This document shows, piece after piece, positions 53,821 through 63,537 of a stretch of 64,000 nt of DNA. The first letter of the stretch is position 1, and each line of letters opens with the position of its first letter. Origin of the DNA: Adiantum capillus-veneris (lineage: Eukaryota; Streptophyta; Polypodiopsida; Polypodiales; Pteridaceae); contig CM043959.1 in NCBI GenBank assembly GCA_014529385.2, forward strand, positions 88,333,529 through 88,397,528. Direction: 5' to 3'. Under the pieces are notes generated by a model. That model saw nothing but the letters and a program-made list of their open reading frames with translations. It searched no databases and was not told the DNA's origin. The position numbers and the translations under genes were made by a program.

Positions 53821-55089
53821 CAGTCATTTAGGCATACCTCTAACTTGCTCATTCTCAGCCCTTTCCTCATCAAGTACATCATTTACACATAGGCTGTACA
53901 TATGCCTCATTGGAATTTACATTTGAACTTCCACCATTGAAAGAGAGGCAACAAAGTGTCATAAATATCATGTCAGCTTATATTACTGTCTCTAGTACAT
54001 GACAGCAAGGGCTGAACATAATCTTCCACAAACACAATATCCCATGAAACCAAAATACACTTTGTTTATGGATGATACAACCTGTAGCCTTTGCTTTCAG
54101 CACTGTAACCAACAAAAATACATCTGACAGCCTTATCATCCAATTTTCTGCGCTGTGTTTGTGGCACCACAGCATATGCCAAACAACCAAAAACACACAT
54201 GTGCTCAATAGAAGGCTTTCTATCATGCCATGCTTCATATGGAGTCATAGAATGCAAAGCTTTTGTAGGACACATGTTAAGTACATAAGTGGCACACATG
54301 ATGGCCTCAAGCCAAAATGAATGCGGCAAAGCTTGACTTTTGACCATACATCGTGTCATGTCTGTAAGAGACCTGTTTTTCCTCTCAGAGAAACACCATT
54401 TGCTGAGGCATATAAGGCACTATAAATTGGTGTTTTATCCCACGGTTAGCCAAAAATGCATTAAATTCATGAGACATATACTCCCCCCCTTGATTGGAAC
54501 GGAGGGTGCCCATAGTACATTTCGAGACATTTTCAACCATAGCTAGAAATTGTTTGAAGCACATAAACACTTCGGACTTTTCCTTAAGCGGATACACCCA
54601 TGCATGCTTGGAGTAATCATCAATAAAAATCACGAAGTAAAGGTTATTGCCCAAGGACGGAGTTTGCATGGGCCCACAAACATCACTATGCACAAGCTAC
54701 AACATGCATGTGGCCCTAACTGAACCATCCGTTGGAAACTTAGAATGTTGCATCTTACCCAAAATACAGCCTTCACAAACATGTTTGACAAGTGCTTCAA
54801 GAGGCGGCAAAGAAGTAACCATATCAGATTTTTGTAAATGCAACAAATTGGCAAAATTCAGATGATCAAAACGTACATGCCAAAGTTTTGCATCTGAAAT
54901 AGCCTTTGAATCCACAACTACAATTGCAAAATTTTGCCCACACTTGTCATACAAAGTGAGCTCATACAACCCATGACATAAAATGCCAGATGCAACAATT
55001 TCATCACCAAAATTGAGATCATGTACCGTATATCTCTCATCCATAAATTTGACTACAAGACCAAGTTTAGCAAGTGCAGATACAGACAA
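53821..55089 (-). pseudogene. Copia-B integrase
   Basis: The pre-integrase HHCC domain is intact (WHVRFDHLNFANLLHLQ, CEGCILGKM; 54730-54880). The catalytic core at 54066-54693 has MHSDVCGPMQTPS and IDDYSKHAWVYPLKEKSEV. The second acidic site reads LRSNQGGEYMS, with Asn in place of the usual Asp. C-terminal blocks AVRCIFVGYSAESKGYRLY follow near 54066. It would insert the cDNA into the genome. A frame break near 54385 and the lost Asp make it inactive. Confidence 0.9.
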
Positions 55090-55328
55090 AAGATTCTTCT
55101 TGATCCCAAGTACATAAGTGCATCAACAAGTGTGAAAGAACTGCCATTTGCAACAGTAAGCACGATCTTTTCAACTCCCTGAACCGGATAAGAGGCATTT
55201 TTGGCACAAGTAACTAAATTCCAATGAGGGACAAGCTCAAGAGAGGTGAACAAATCACGATGTGAGGTAATGTGCTTTGTAGCACCACTGTCAAAATATC
55301 ACACATGTGAATTTACAGCAATTGACAT
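55090..55328 (-). pseudogene. Copia-B protease, split by the TR-GAG insertion
   Basis: Minus strand from 55328: SIAVNSHV, a TGA where Trp is usual, then YFDSGATKHITSHRDLF with the active-site D-S-G intact. A frame change follows near 55120. The preceding gag end is at 58208 on the other side of the nested element. Confidence 0.86.
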
Positions 55329-55644
55329 GTAAAGTGTGAGCTTTGTCCTAAGGTGTGAGTCAAGGAGAGGAGAGTGGATTTATCCCACATACTGTGGAGC
55401 AAGGCTGTAGAGCTACTTAAAGCTCATTTTTTGAATCAATAAACAACAACTCATTTTGCACTACATGCTTGTCTATGGTGAGCTTGTGCTAAGCTAAGTC
55501 AATACTCAAGATTGTGTTTATGAGTCCAAGCTAATCCTATCTTGGAACCTAATTCACTTGAGTGATAAGCTTACTTACACACTCACACACTTGCACCATG
55601 TTTCTCTTTCATCCACCATAGCTAGCATGATCCAAATCCTAACA
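55329..55644 (+). repeat. 5' LTR of TR-GAG
   Basis: 316 bp, TGTAAAGTG to CCTAACA, with a polyadenylation-like AATCAATAAAC near 55435. It contains the 79-bp stretch missing from the 3' LTR (about 55539-55617). Confidence 0.96.
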
Positions 55645-56788
55645 TTTGGTATCAGAGCCATGGTGTGCTAGCTAGGACTTTCATTATGCATTAGTGTGTG
55701 TTAATCATTAGCATCTCCATTAGCTTCGATTAGCACTTCTTAATCATCTTTTTGTTTGATTCCTTAATCTATCATCACCTCTCTCCTTCCACCTCTAATA
55801 ATCGTCACTTAGTAATCACTAGACTAATTAGTTGTGAGCAAGCTCATGGGTTTGATTCCTATGAACCACTACTCTCACTAGTTAATCTTGGTGGTCAATT
55901 AAGTGATCTTTAGATTCAACCTCTTCAATTTGTGTACATTAAGTGTCATTTCCCCCCAATTTGCACTTGCAATTAATTTCTTTAGATTTACCATTAAGCT
56001 TCATCACCCTCGTCATCTCGAAGCACTCCTCAAAACCTATCCATAGTGTCCCTAAGTGCCCCATTCTGACAAGGGAAGCCCATTCAATTTTTTTTCTAAA
56101 AATAGGTGTGTGTGTGTGTGTGGAAAGTCTGCCGACTTGAGCTTAAGATTGTATTTTCCGGAGTCTTTTCACAACCAAGCTTGTGGGCTGGTGGCTAGCT
56201 CAAATTGGAAAGGCTATTCTTGGCATTAAGGTTGCGTGGTCAAACACCCTTGTCTAATTTGGGGAGAATGGGGGGACGCCAATCGGACTTCAAGTTGGCT
56301 TTTTTGAGGAATCGGGTCTGCTGGGGAGGAGTCCCACGGCCACACACAACCGGCAGCGGACTTCAACAACGGCGGTAAGTTGCAATTTAGTTGGCCGGCG
56401 GGTCCGCTGGGGTAGATACCCACGCGCGCCTTGCAATTGCCCTTTTCCACTAAAAGCTCTTGTTGAGCCTCCTTCCCACGCTGCTGCAAGGCATTTCCGA
56501 GGGCTTTTTTAAGCCCTTCTTCCCACGGTGTTGGCCAAGTCTGCATAAGCTCCCTTTCCCACAGCACTGCTGCCGAGCACCTCCAAGAGGATCAAAACCC
56601 CAAGCTTGCTATAACCTTTTGCTTTGATGCTTGAAAGAAAACCCGCTTTAAAGTTTGCTTTGGAAGGGCTCTTAAAATTATTGCAACCAAGCACAAAATT
56701 TTGCAATTAAATTTTTCTATCATGAATTGTGCACCGTGTAAAGAGGCAGACATTGGTTAGGAGAGTCTCCTAAGCTAATACCCCTCTA
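55645..56788 (+). other. Leader of TR-GAG
   Basis: Begins with the primer site. It includes a GT run (56105-56121) and, in the region 56226-56706, GC-richer sequence with an open minus-strand frame that matches nothing I know. No plus-strand gene is seen before gag. Confidence 0.6.
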
Positions 56789-57721
56789 TTGGCACAAATG
56801 GGGGACAAGGGAATAGAGAAATTCAATGGGGAGGGATGTCACACTTGGCAAACAAAGTTAAGAGGCTACCTTATGAAAAAATGTTTGTGGTCTGTCATTA
56901 GCACTGCCTTAGAGCAACAAGCCGAACCCGATGGAGTGCACACTAGGGCATCTACACTCATAGCAAGTGCATAAAATTTGGCCAAAGACGAACAAGCATT
57001 GGGAATTATCATCACTTCTTTGCATGATAACTATGTGCATTTCATAGATGAATGTAAGCATGCACATGAAGCCTGGCCTGTCCTAGAAAGTAATTTTGGA
57101 GCTAGAGCCAAAAGAAGCAAAGTTAGTCTTAAAAGACAGCTTTACAAAGTTACTATGCTTCAAGGGGAGGACATTGCTAGCCTAGTGAACAGGCCTAAGA
57201 GCATTTTCACGCAGCTCACTTACATCCAAGTTGAAGTACCAGAAGATGACAAAGTGGCTATACTTTTAAGTGCACTTCCACCTTCTTATGACCACTTAGT
57301 CACAATTCTTGAAGAAAAAGAACCAGCACCACCATTTCAAGATGTTATCAACTCAGTCCAAGCAGAAGAAAGAAAGCAAAGAGGTTCACTCACCCCATCA
57401 AGAGGATTTTTCATCGCAACATCTTCAAGGGGAAGATATTCACCATCAACATCAACAAACGGAAGAAAGTGTTATGAATGTGGAAGAATGGGACACGTAG
57501 CGAAAGATTGCTACACAAACAAACCTTGCAACAAATGTGGTAGGAAAGGACACCCTCCTTCTCAGTGCTACTCAAGTGGAGGCAGTAGCAGTGGAGAAAG
57601 CAGCAGCAATAGAAGCAACAACAGAAGCAACGAAGGCAAGAGACCTGACAAAGGATCAGCTCACATAGTAGAAGACAAAAAGGACGAAGATGAAGATAGC
57701 GTTTGGGAAGACCCATTTTGA
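56789..57721 (+). pseudogene. TR-GAG gag with two zinc knuckles, one in-frame stop
   Basis: From ATG 56795 or the upstream frame: MGDKGIEKFNGEGCHTWQTK and LRGYLMKKCLWSVI (Copia gag N-terminus). A TAA at 56972-56974 follows. The same frame continues for 247 codons with ALGIIITSLHDNYVHFI, EAWPVLESNFGA and VAILLSALPPSYDHLVTIL (the UBN2-type gag core). Two complete CCHC knuckles follow (CYECGRMGHVAKDC and CNKCGRKGHPPSQC), then a Ser/Asn/Gly tail and an acidic end (EDEDSVWEDPF). Only one nonsense change separates it from an intact gag. Gag binds element RNA and builds particles; enzymes must come from another Copia. Confidence 0.93.
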
Positions 57722-57758
57722 AGATGCAGACTCTCTACTTGTAGGGGAGGACTTTTTT

Positions 57759-57930
57759 GCCTGTGTGGATACCAGCTTATCATCCTGTGTGGACATCATC
57801 ATCCTTTGTGGATCTTTCTTGTGTGGATTTTACCATCCTATGTGGATATCACCATCCTTTGTGGACTTTATTTTCCTATGTGGATATCACCATCCTATGT
57901 GGATTCTGTTAGCCTGTGTGGATCATGCAT
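57759..57930. repeat. Minisatellite between gag and the polypurine tract of TR-GAG
   Basis: About eight imperfect units of 15-25 bp built around CCTRTGTGGAT plus ATCACCATC or TTTATTTT. Located just after the gag stop. Confidence 0.85.
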
Positions 57931-57970
57931 CTTCAGTATCTTGTCTTAGTCCAAACCTCAAGGGGAGGAT

Positions 57971-58207
57971 TGTAAAGTGTGAGCTTTGTCCTAAGGTGTG
58001 AGTCAAGGAGAGGAGAGTGGATTTATCCCACATACTGTGGAGCAAGGCTGTAGAGCTACTTAAAGCTCATTTCTTGAATCAATAAACAACAACTCATTTT
58101 GCACTACATGCTTGTCTATGGTGAGCTTGTGCTAAGCTAAGTCAATACTCAAGATTGTGTTTATGAGTCCAAGCTAATCCATAGCTAGCACGATCCAAAT
58201 CCTAACA
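57971..58207 (+). repeat. 3' LTR of TR-GAG
   Basis: 237 bp, TGTAAAGTG to CCTAACA, two substitutions from the 5' LTR and a 79-bp deletion with CC at its edges. Confidence 0.96.
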
Positions 58208-59280
58208 TGACATGCATGCATCATAGACAACAAGATTATAGGTACACTCTGCACTAAAAGCCCATTCTGCATCAACATCAACATCACAGTCTCCTTTCAC
58301 AAAAGACTCAACAATAGCTGCATTTGTAGTGGAACCAGCATTTACAGTGGAACTACCCTCTTTCTTCTTAGCCTCTTTGGCCTTCAACTTAGGACATTGC
58401 TTGATCAAGTGATCATTAGCTTTACAATAATGGCAACGCATCTTCTTTTTGCCCTTATCACCAGAATTTCCAAACGAATTGATGTCAGCAGAAGCATTAA
58501 GAACAGGTGATTTTCCACTTGCAGAAGAACCATAAGAAGTGGCTGCATTGTTGTTACCACCTTTTCTTTGAGCAACAATAAAGGCATGTTCAATTGCATG
58601 CTATCTAGTCCTTTTTTTTTTGGAAAGTGACTCTTGCAACAGCAATGTGCATAATGCATCAAACTTGACAACTTCAGGATTTCCTTGGGTCATAAGTCTC
58701 CAAGTACTAGCAAAAGTCTGGTAAGAATCTGGCAAGGCATCAAGAACAGTCTGCACAAGGGACCTGTTTGAAATGACTTCACCTGCAGGAATAAGTTACT
58801 CATTGATATCCTTGACACCAACAAGGAAAGTGTCCATATCATCTTCCTCATGCATAATCTTCGACTCCAGCTCTTTATGCAACAATGCAATTTTTGCCTC
58901 ATTGTGACTTGCATAAAGATCCGCCACAATATCCCAAGCTTGTTTTGCAGATTCGCTGAACGAATGTGAGGAGTAATAGTACGCTTCACAGACAACGTAA
59001 TCAATGCATGAGCCTGAACATCTTTTACATCCCAATGAGCTTGTTTTGTCATAGGCAAAACAACTCTAACAACAGCAATCCTTGCAACAAGACATGCAAC
59101 ATCCTCAACATCCCCTGTATCCTCAAAACCAGGACGTACATCAATGCCGTGAACAGTGTTCCAAATTCCCTTTGACACAAGAACATGTTGCATCATATAA
59201 GCCCACATAGGGTAATTGTCCCCATCCAATCTGTCCTCAGCATCAAACATCTTGAACACATCTGTATTGTTGTCAGCCAT
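58208..59280 (-). pseudogene. Copia-B gag
   Basis: Starts MADNNTDVFKMFDAEDRLDG at 59280 and shows the Copia gag N-terminus (YPMWAYMMQHVLVSKGIW). A frame change near 58960 leads to AKQAWDIVADLYASHNEAKI and MHEEDDMDTFLVGVKDINE, then a stop and another frame. The zinc knuckle CHYCKANDHLIKQC (about 58395-58440) is complete. The end, DACMSC, abuts the nested element at 58208. The product would be the particle protein. Not functional. Confidence 0.9.
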
Positions 59281-59565
59281 GGTAAATGCTGCATCTGATG
59301 TGAAAACTGTCCTAAAAGAGGAGAAGGAAAGCGGGAACAACACATGCTATATAGCACAAATCGTAGAAGATCGTAAGGAACTTGTTATGCAAAAAACGGC
59401 ACTGACAAATTTTGCATAAAATGACAAAATAGCATGCACAGTACTTCCTGTTGTGGAAATACAGGCCGAAATGAGCCCGAATCAGAAATCGAAGAAAGTG
59501 AGTAGGCGTGTGCTAAAGCTGTTGGCGACTAAGCCCGAGAGGACGCAACCTGCTCTGATACCAAT

Positions 59566-59769
59566 TGTTGGAAATAGGGTTGCAAGAAAAGACACACAGC
59601 TTGGAGAAGACGAAGGAAGCTCAAGGCACACAACAGAGAGAGTATTACTTAGTGTGCAATGGAATGATGGGCATATATACAATGCACGGGGGAAAAAACC
59701 TCCTAGTGAGGGGAAAAATGCCCCGACGGTCCTAAGTGTGTTCCTCACTACCACATGTATATGGTAACA
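59566..59769 (-). repeat. 5' LTR of Copia-B
   Basis: 204 bp, plus-strand TGTTGGAAAT to TGGTAACA, followed by CACAT. The primer site TGGTATCAGAGCAG lies on the minus strand at about 59551-59565. Confidence 0.94.
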
Positions 59770-59774
59770 CACAT

Positions 59775-60430
59775 GAAAGAAGGATGTACACACTAATGTC
59801 CTCTTTGGGCTATTGAAGGACAAGGAGAAGTCTGGGTGAGCCATAGATGCGGGATATAAGGGCGGTGATAATCTGCAACAGACAAGAAGACACGTTTTTG
59901 CGAAAGTCACGAGCACAACACCACGATATGCAAGCAACAAAGAGGAGCCCAAACCATTACTCATGCGATCAGCCAAAGGGGGTTCTTTTCATTTCTCCAC
60001 CTTGAGCACGACAGTAATGAGAACAAGGATATTGCAATCCATTTTTTGAGACTTCTACTGCATAAACTGCAAGGTCAATAGGTTTGAAGGTCAAATCGGA
60101 TGTGCATGCGGAGAATATTATCTCAATCTTAACATCAAATATAGAATTTAAAAGTCTGTTTGTACTACCACACACACACACACACAATCCTATAAGCGTC
60201 ACCCGTTTTGTGTCCACAAAGATGTCACAAATTTATTGGCAAATCTAGGGAAGAAGCAATATTTATTACACAAGTCATGCAAAGATAGAAAGGAGGAGTC
60301 AAATGCAATGGATTTTTTCTTTTCCGATCGGATAAGAAGCCTATTGTGAAAAGAAGGATTTGTACAAAGTCAATAGGATACACATTGAGCTACACAATAG
60401 TGGATTACTTAAAAAGGGTGCATATTTAGG
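59775..60430. other. No recognisable gene; short (CA)n
   Basis: A CA run lies at 60167-60186. A minus-strand frame at 59482-59976 crosses the 5' LTR of Copia-B and has no known motif, so it is not called a gene. Confidence 0.5.
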
Positions 60431-60741
60431 GAGCATAGAACACAGAGGACTCCACTATTGTTGAGCCACAACAGAACAACATGAGTAGTTAAACTTATGC
60501 GTCATGCAATAAGCAAAAGAGAAACATTGTAGATCAGATAGTGCACATCACATACACGTGCCATACAAAAGTACGGTGGAGAGTCAACACTATGTCTTCC
60601 CAAAAATAATAAGGAACGAAAGTCGTGCCCTGCCATGTAGACTGATAGTACCAACCAAGCAAATGCATAGGCATGGAGGTTTAGAAGCAGATTACAAACT
60701 TGGAATGTACATTGTTGTCATATCCTTGAATGATTATCCCC

Positions 60742-60918
60742 ACCTCGACTCCTACATGTAGCAATTTCATTGCCCCTCAACACTGTCTTGTTGCTTGCGT
60801 TATAACCTCTCTTACTCCCGTCAGACTCCTACCTCGACTCCTACATGTAGCAGTTGCATTGCCCCTCAACATTGTCTTGTTGCTTGCGTTCTAACCTCTC
60901 TTACTCCCGTCAGGCGCC
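60742..60918. repeat. Two-copy tandem repeat, 89 bp
   Basis: ACCTCGACTCCTACATGTAGC starts at 60742 and 60831; the copies differ at a few bases. The first copy overlaps the inner end of the left fold-back arm. Confidence 0.92.
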
Positions 60919-61337
60919 CCTCAACTGATGCTCAAGTTTTTTGCCTTGCCACTATAGATGACAGTGCAACCAAGCATCCTCGAACCAGTAATTGAACTTC
61001 ACATGTGTTGTCAAGTCCAATGCCCACACTGACCTTGACCACACATTCAAGGTTTGACCCTCATTTAACCATTGGTGATGGAATTTGGAGAAAGGCCTTC
61101 CCTTTGCATCATGTTAAAATGACTGAGACTTGAGAGCTTTGTTGCCATAGCAAGGTTTGGTTTACCCTGCAATCAATGCACTCCAAGATACGACATCTTG
61201 GAGATGATGCCCATCTTCAACTTTTTGTGCTTTCGTAAGGGCACATCATTTGGCATCCATATTAATTAAAGCACTGCCAAGTACAATTTTTTTCTCCATT
61301 ACAGGCTTTGACTAGCAATCTCATCGTGAGTACTTTG

Positions 61338-61517
61338 ACCACTGTGAAGGTCAATACACTACAATCTTTACAATTTTCCATTGCTTGTTGTTCACTAGTT
61401 TTACAATATGTTCTTGCTTATTGTTGTACCACTGTGAAGGTCAGTACATTTCAATCTTTACAGTTTGCCATTGCTTATTGTTCACTAGTTTTACAATATG
61501 TTCTTGTTTATTGTTGT
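61338..61517. repeat. Two-copy tandem repeat, 90 bp
   Basis: ACCACTGTGAAGGTCA starts at 61338 and 61428. Both copies continue with ACAATATGTTCTTG(C/T)TTATTG. Confidence 0.9.
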
Positions 61518-61714
61518 ACTTTCTTTTAGTCGCATCTTAACACCATTGCCACAAACCCTTGCCAAGGCCTAAACTGACCATAAATAAACCACGGGAATGA
61601 GTCTAACAAGTAAAAGTGATATTGTTGCAAATAAACCAATGCAACCAATGAATCGGTTCGTTGCCAATGGACAACAGTTAAGAGACATTGCATGGTGACA
61701 AAAAACTATATATG
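61448..61714. repeat. Direct repeat, copy 1 of 2 (267 bp)
   Basis: Pairs with 62125-62390 in the same orientation, from ATTTCAATCTTTA to GCATGGTGA and CTAT(A/G)TATGG. Confidence 0.86.
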
Positions 61715-62124
61715 GTGTCAGCACAGGACTAAGGGGCAACTAATCTGCTCCATGCAGGAGTCGAGGTGGGGATAGTCATTCAAGGATATGACATCAGTGT
61801 ATGTTCCAAAGATACAAGCAAGCTTCAAGGTTTGTAATTTTCTTCTAAACCTTCATGCCTATGTGTTTGCTTTGTCGACACAACCAATTTACAGGGTAGG
61901 GCATGACTTCCGTTCCTTATTATTTTTGGGGAGACACAGTGCCGACTTTCCACCATACTTCTGTATGACACTTCTTTGTGACATGCACTTTTTGATCTGC
62001 AATGTTCTCTTTTGCTTGATGCATGACGTATAAGTTTAACTGCTGATGTTGTTCTACTGCAACTCAACAATAGTGGAGTCCTGTGCGCTCCAAAGTTAGG
62101 TGATACCACTGCTCGTTATCCAGC

Positions 62125-62390
62125 ATTTCAATCTTTATAATTTGCTATTGCTTGTTGTCCACTAGTTTTACAATATGTTCTTGCTTGTTGTTGTACTTTC
62201 TTTTAGTTATATCTTAATATCATTGCCAAAACCCCCCGCTAAGGCCTAAACTGGCCATAAATCAACCACAGTAATGAATCTAGCAAGTAAAAGTGACATT
62301 CTTGCAAATAAACGAGTGCAACCAATTGGTCTTTTCGCTGTCAATGGACAACAATTAGGAGATTGCATGGTGATAACACTCTATGTATGG
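62125..62390. repeat. Direct repeat, copy 2 of 2 (266 bp)
   Basis: Second copy of 61448-61714, just outside the right arm of the fold-back. One copy is therefore inside and one outside the structure. Confidence 0.86.
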
Positions 62391-62672
62391 CCGACTTGGT
62401 AATGCAAAGAAATGCTATGTGATAGCCATAGCAAAGAGGATAGCTAACAACTACCAAGCCTAAAATGATGAAAATCTACTTGGTTGGCCTAAAACAGTTT
62501 TGTACAATGCAACCAGAGGTTGCTCCACATAACCTAAATCTTAGTCGTCAATAAAGTACCCACATCGTATGTTTTTCAGCTTAAATCTATGCATGCAACC
62601 AAATCATATCCTCCCTAGGCCTCCCTTTATTTGTATCTCAAACCTTTATCTATACCCTGAAGTTTCTTCTTT
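62391..62672. other. No recognisable feature
   Basis: AT-rich sequence. No open frame of note, no repeat recognised. Confidence 0.5.
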
Positions 62673-62910
62673 AGTGATAGTAAGGCCAACAAGCAAGACT
62701 AGTTAAAATTGTGCCTATGCCCACAATCGCAATGCCTTTTCTCAGCCATAGATTGCCTCCTCACTATCTTGATCAAGGAGGGGCAAGAAACTTCAGTGAT
62801 AGTAAGGCCAACAAGCAAGACTAGTTAAAATTGTGCCTATGCCCACAATCGCAATGCCTTTTCTCAGCCATAGATTGCCTCCTCACTATCTTGATCAGGG
62901 AGGGGCAGAT
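62673..62910. repeat. Two-copy tandem duplication, 122 bp, nearly identical
   Basis: AGTGATAGTAAGGCC starts at 62673 and 62795. I see one substitution between the copies (GATCAAGGAGG versus GATCAGGGAGG). It lies about 175 bp upstream of the DUF309 start codon, in the likely promoter. Confidence 0.95.
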
Positions 62911-63084
62911 CATGACAACTCAAGTTAAGCGTGATAGACTTCAACACAGTTCACTACCAGGTGGATCGGATGGCCGAGAGTGCCCACAATCTATGACGCC
63001 TAATCTCAGCCGTGGATCCACCTCTCCGTCAATCACCTACTGTCATTTGGAGAAGTGGCTGACAGGTTCATGTGTTAAGACCAG

Positions 63085-63471
63085 ATGGGAGAAGGTGTTT
63101 TGTATCAGCACGGCGCTGTGCTTCCAAGCCTTCACCGTCACCATCGCCATTCTCTGTCTCGACAAACCACGCTACCATCTTGCAAAGGCATCTACGCCAC
63201 TGTTGTAAATGTACCTGCCCAATCCTTGACCAGACACGTGACTCATGCAGGTTGGCGGTGGAGCGACGACGCTGATGAACATGATGACGACAGCAGCGGT
63301 GCTGGTGAGGAAAGCAGCTTCGAGCAAGGGGTTGCACTTTTTAACAAGGGAGAGTACTATCAATGCCATGACGTCATTGAGAGCATCTGGATGACATCAC
63401 CAGAGCCAAGGCGGACGGTGCTGCATGCCATACTCCAATGTGCTGTTGGCCTCTACCACCTTCTCAATCGG
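63085..63471 (+). CDS. DUF309 family protein, exon 1 (possibly plastid-targeted)
   Basis: ATG 63085 is the first in frame after a TAA at 63076-63078. The N-terminal 60 residues are rich in His, Ser, Arg and Thr with few acids, compatible with a transit peptide. An acidic linker (DDADEHDDDSSGAGEE) follows. The DUF309 core begins at about residue 80: FEQGVALFNKGEYYQCHDVI, ESIWMTSPEPRRTVLHAILQ and CAVGLYHLLNR. The H-x3-E pair (CHDVIE) and the Q-A/C-V block are the family hallmarks. The exon ends at 63471 before GTAGAG in phase 0, and the remaining domain must lie right of the window. The biochemical function of DUF309 is not established. Intact so far and unlike the surrounding repeats, so a real host gene. 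An extra upstream exon cannot be excluded. Confidence 0.75.

Positions 63472-63537
<66 letters not shown>

Larger units (their letters stand above)
55329..58207 (+). mobile_element. Gag-only LTR retrotransposon (TR-GAG type), very young
   Basis: LTRs lie at 55329-55644 and 57971-58207, with primer site TTTGGTATCAGAGCCATGG at 55645 and polypurine tract AAGGGGAGGAT at 57960-57970. Target duplications TGACA lie at 55324-55328 and 58208-58212. Over the 237 aligned LTR bases only two differ; the 3' LTR has a 79-bp internal deletion. The internal region encodes a gag and nothing of pol, which is the definition of TR-GAG elements in plants. It is inserted head-to-opposite in Copia-B between gag and protease. 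Confidence 0.95.
51870..59769 (-). mobile_element. Copia-B, full-length but decayed, minus strand
   Basis: LTRs lie at 51870-52101 (3') and 59566-59769 (5'). Target duplications CACAT lie at 51865-51869 and 59770-59774. The primer site ATTGGTATCAGAGCAG (minus) is next to the 5' LTR, and a G-rich polypurine tract (CCAGGGGGGATT) is next to the 3' LTR. Order on the minus strand is gag, protease, integrase, RT, RNase H. Without the nested 2.9-kb element it is about 5.0 kb, the usual Copia size. LTRs differ by about 10% plus indels, so it is old. A second fragment of the family is at 6360-7165. Confidence 0.96.
60431..62090. mobile_element. Fold-back (long inverted repeat) structure
   Basis: The arm 60431-60762 is an imperfect reverse complement of 61746-62090. 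Shared phrases are AGGACTCCACTATTGTTGAG at the outer end, CTTAT(A/G)CGTCATGCA in the middle and CCCCACCTCGACTCCT at the inner end. The arms are separated by 983 bp. No transposase is visible. It could be a non-autonomous terminal-inverted-repeat element or an inverted duplication. Flanking duplications were not identified. Confidence 0.7.

Noticed and set aside
56226-56706. Minus-strand frames in the TR-GAG leader
   Set aside because: Possible chance frames in GC-richer leader sequence; no recognised domain and opposite to element transcription.
59482-59976. 164-aa minus-strand frame
   Set aside because: It crosses the Copia-B LTR and its target duplication, so it cannot be an older gene, and it has no known motif.
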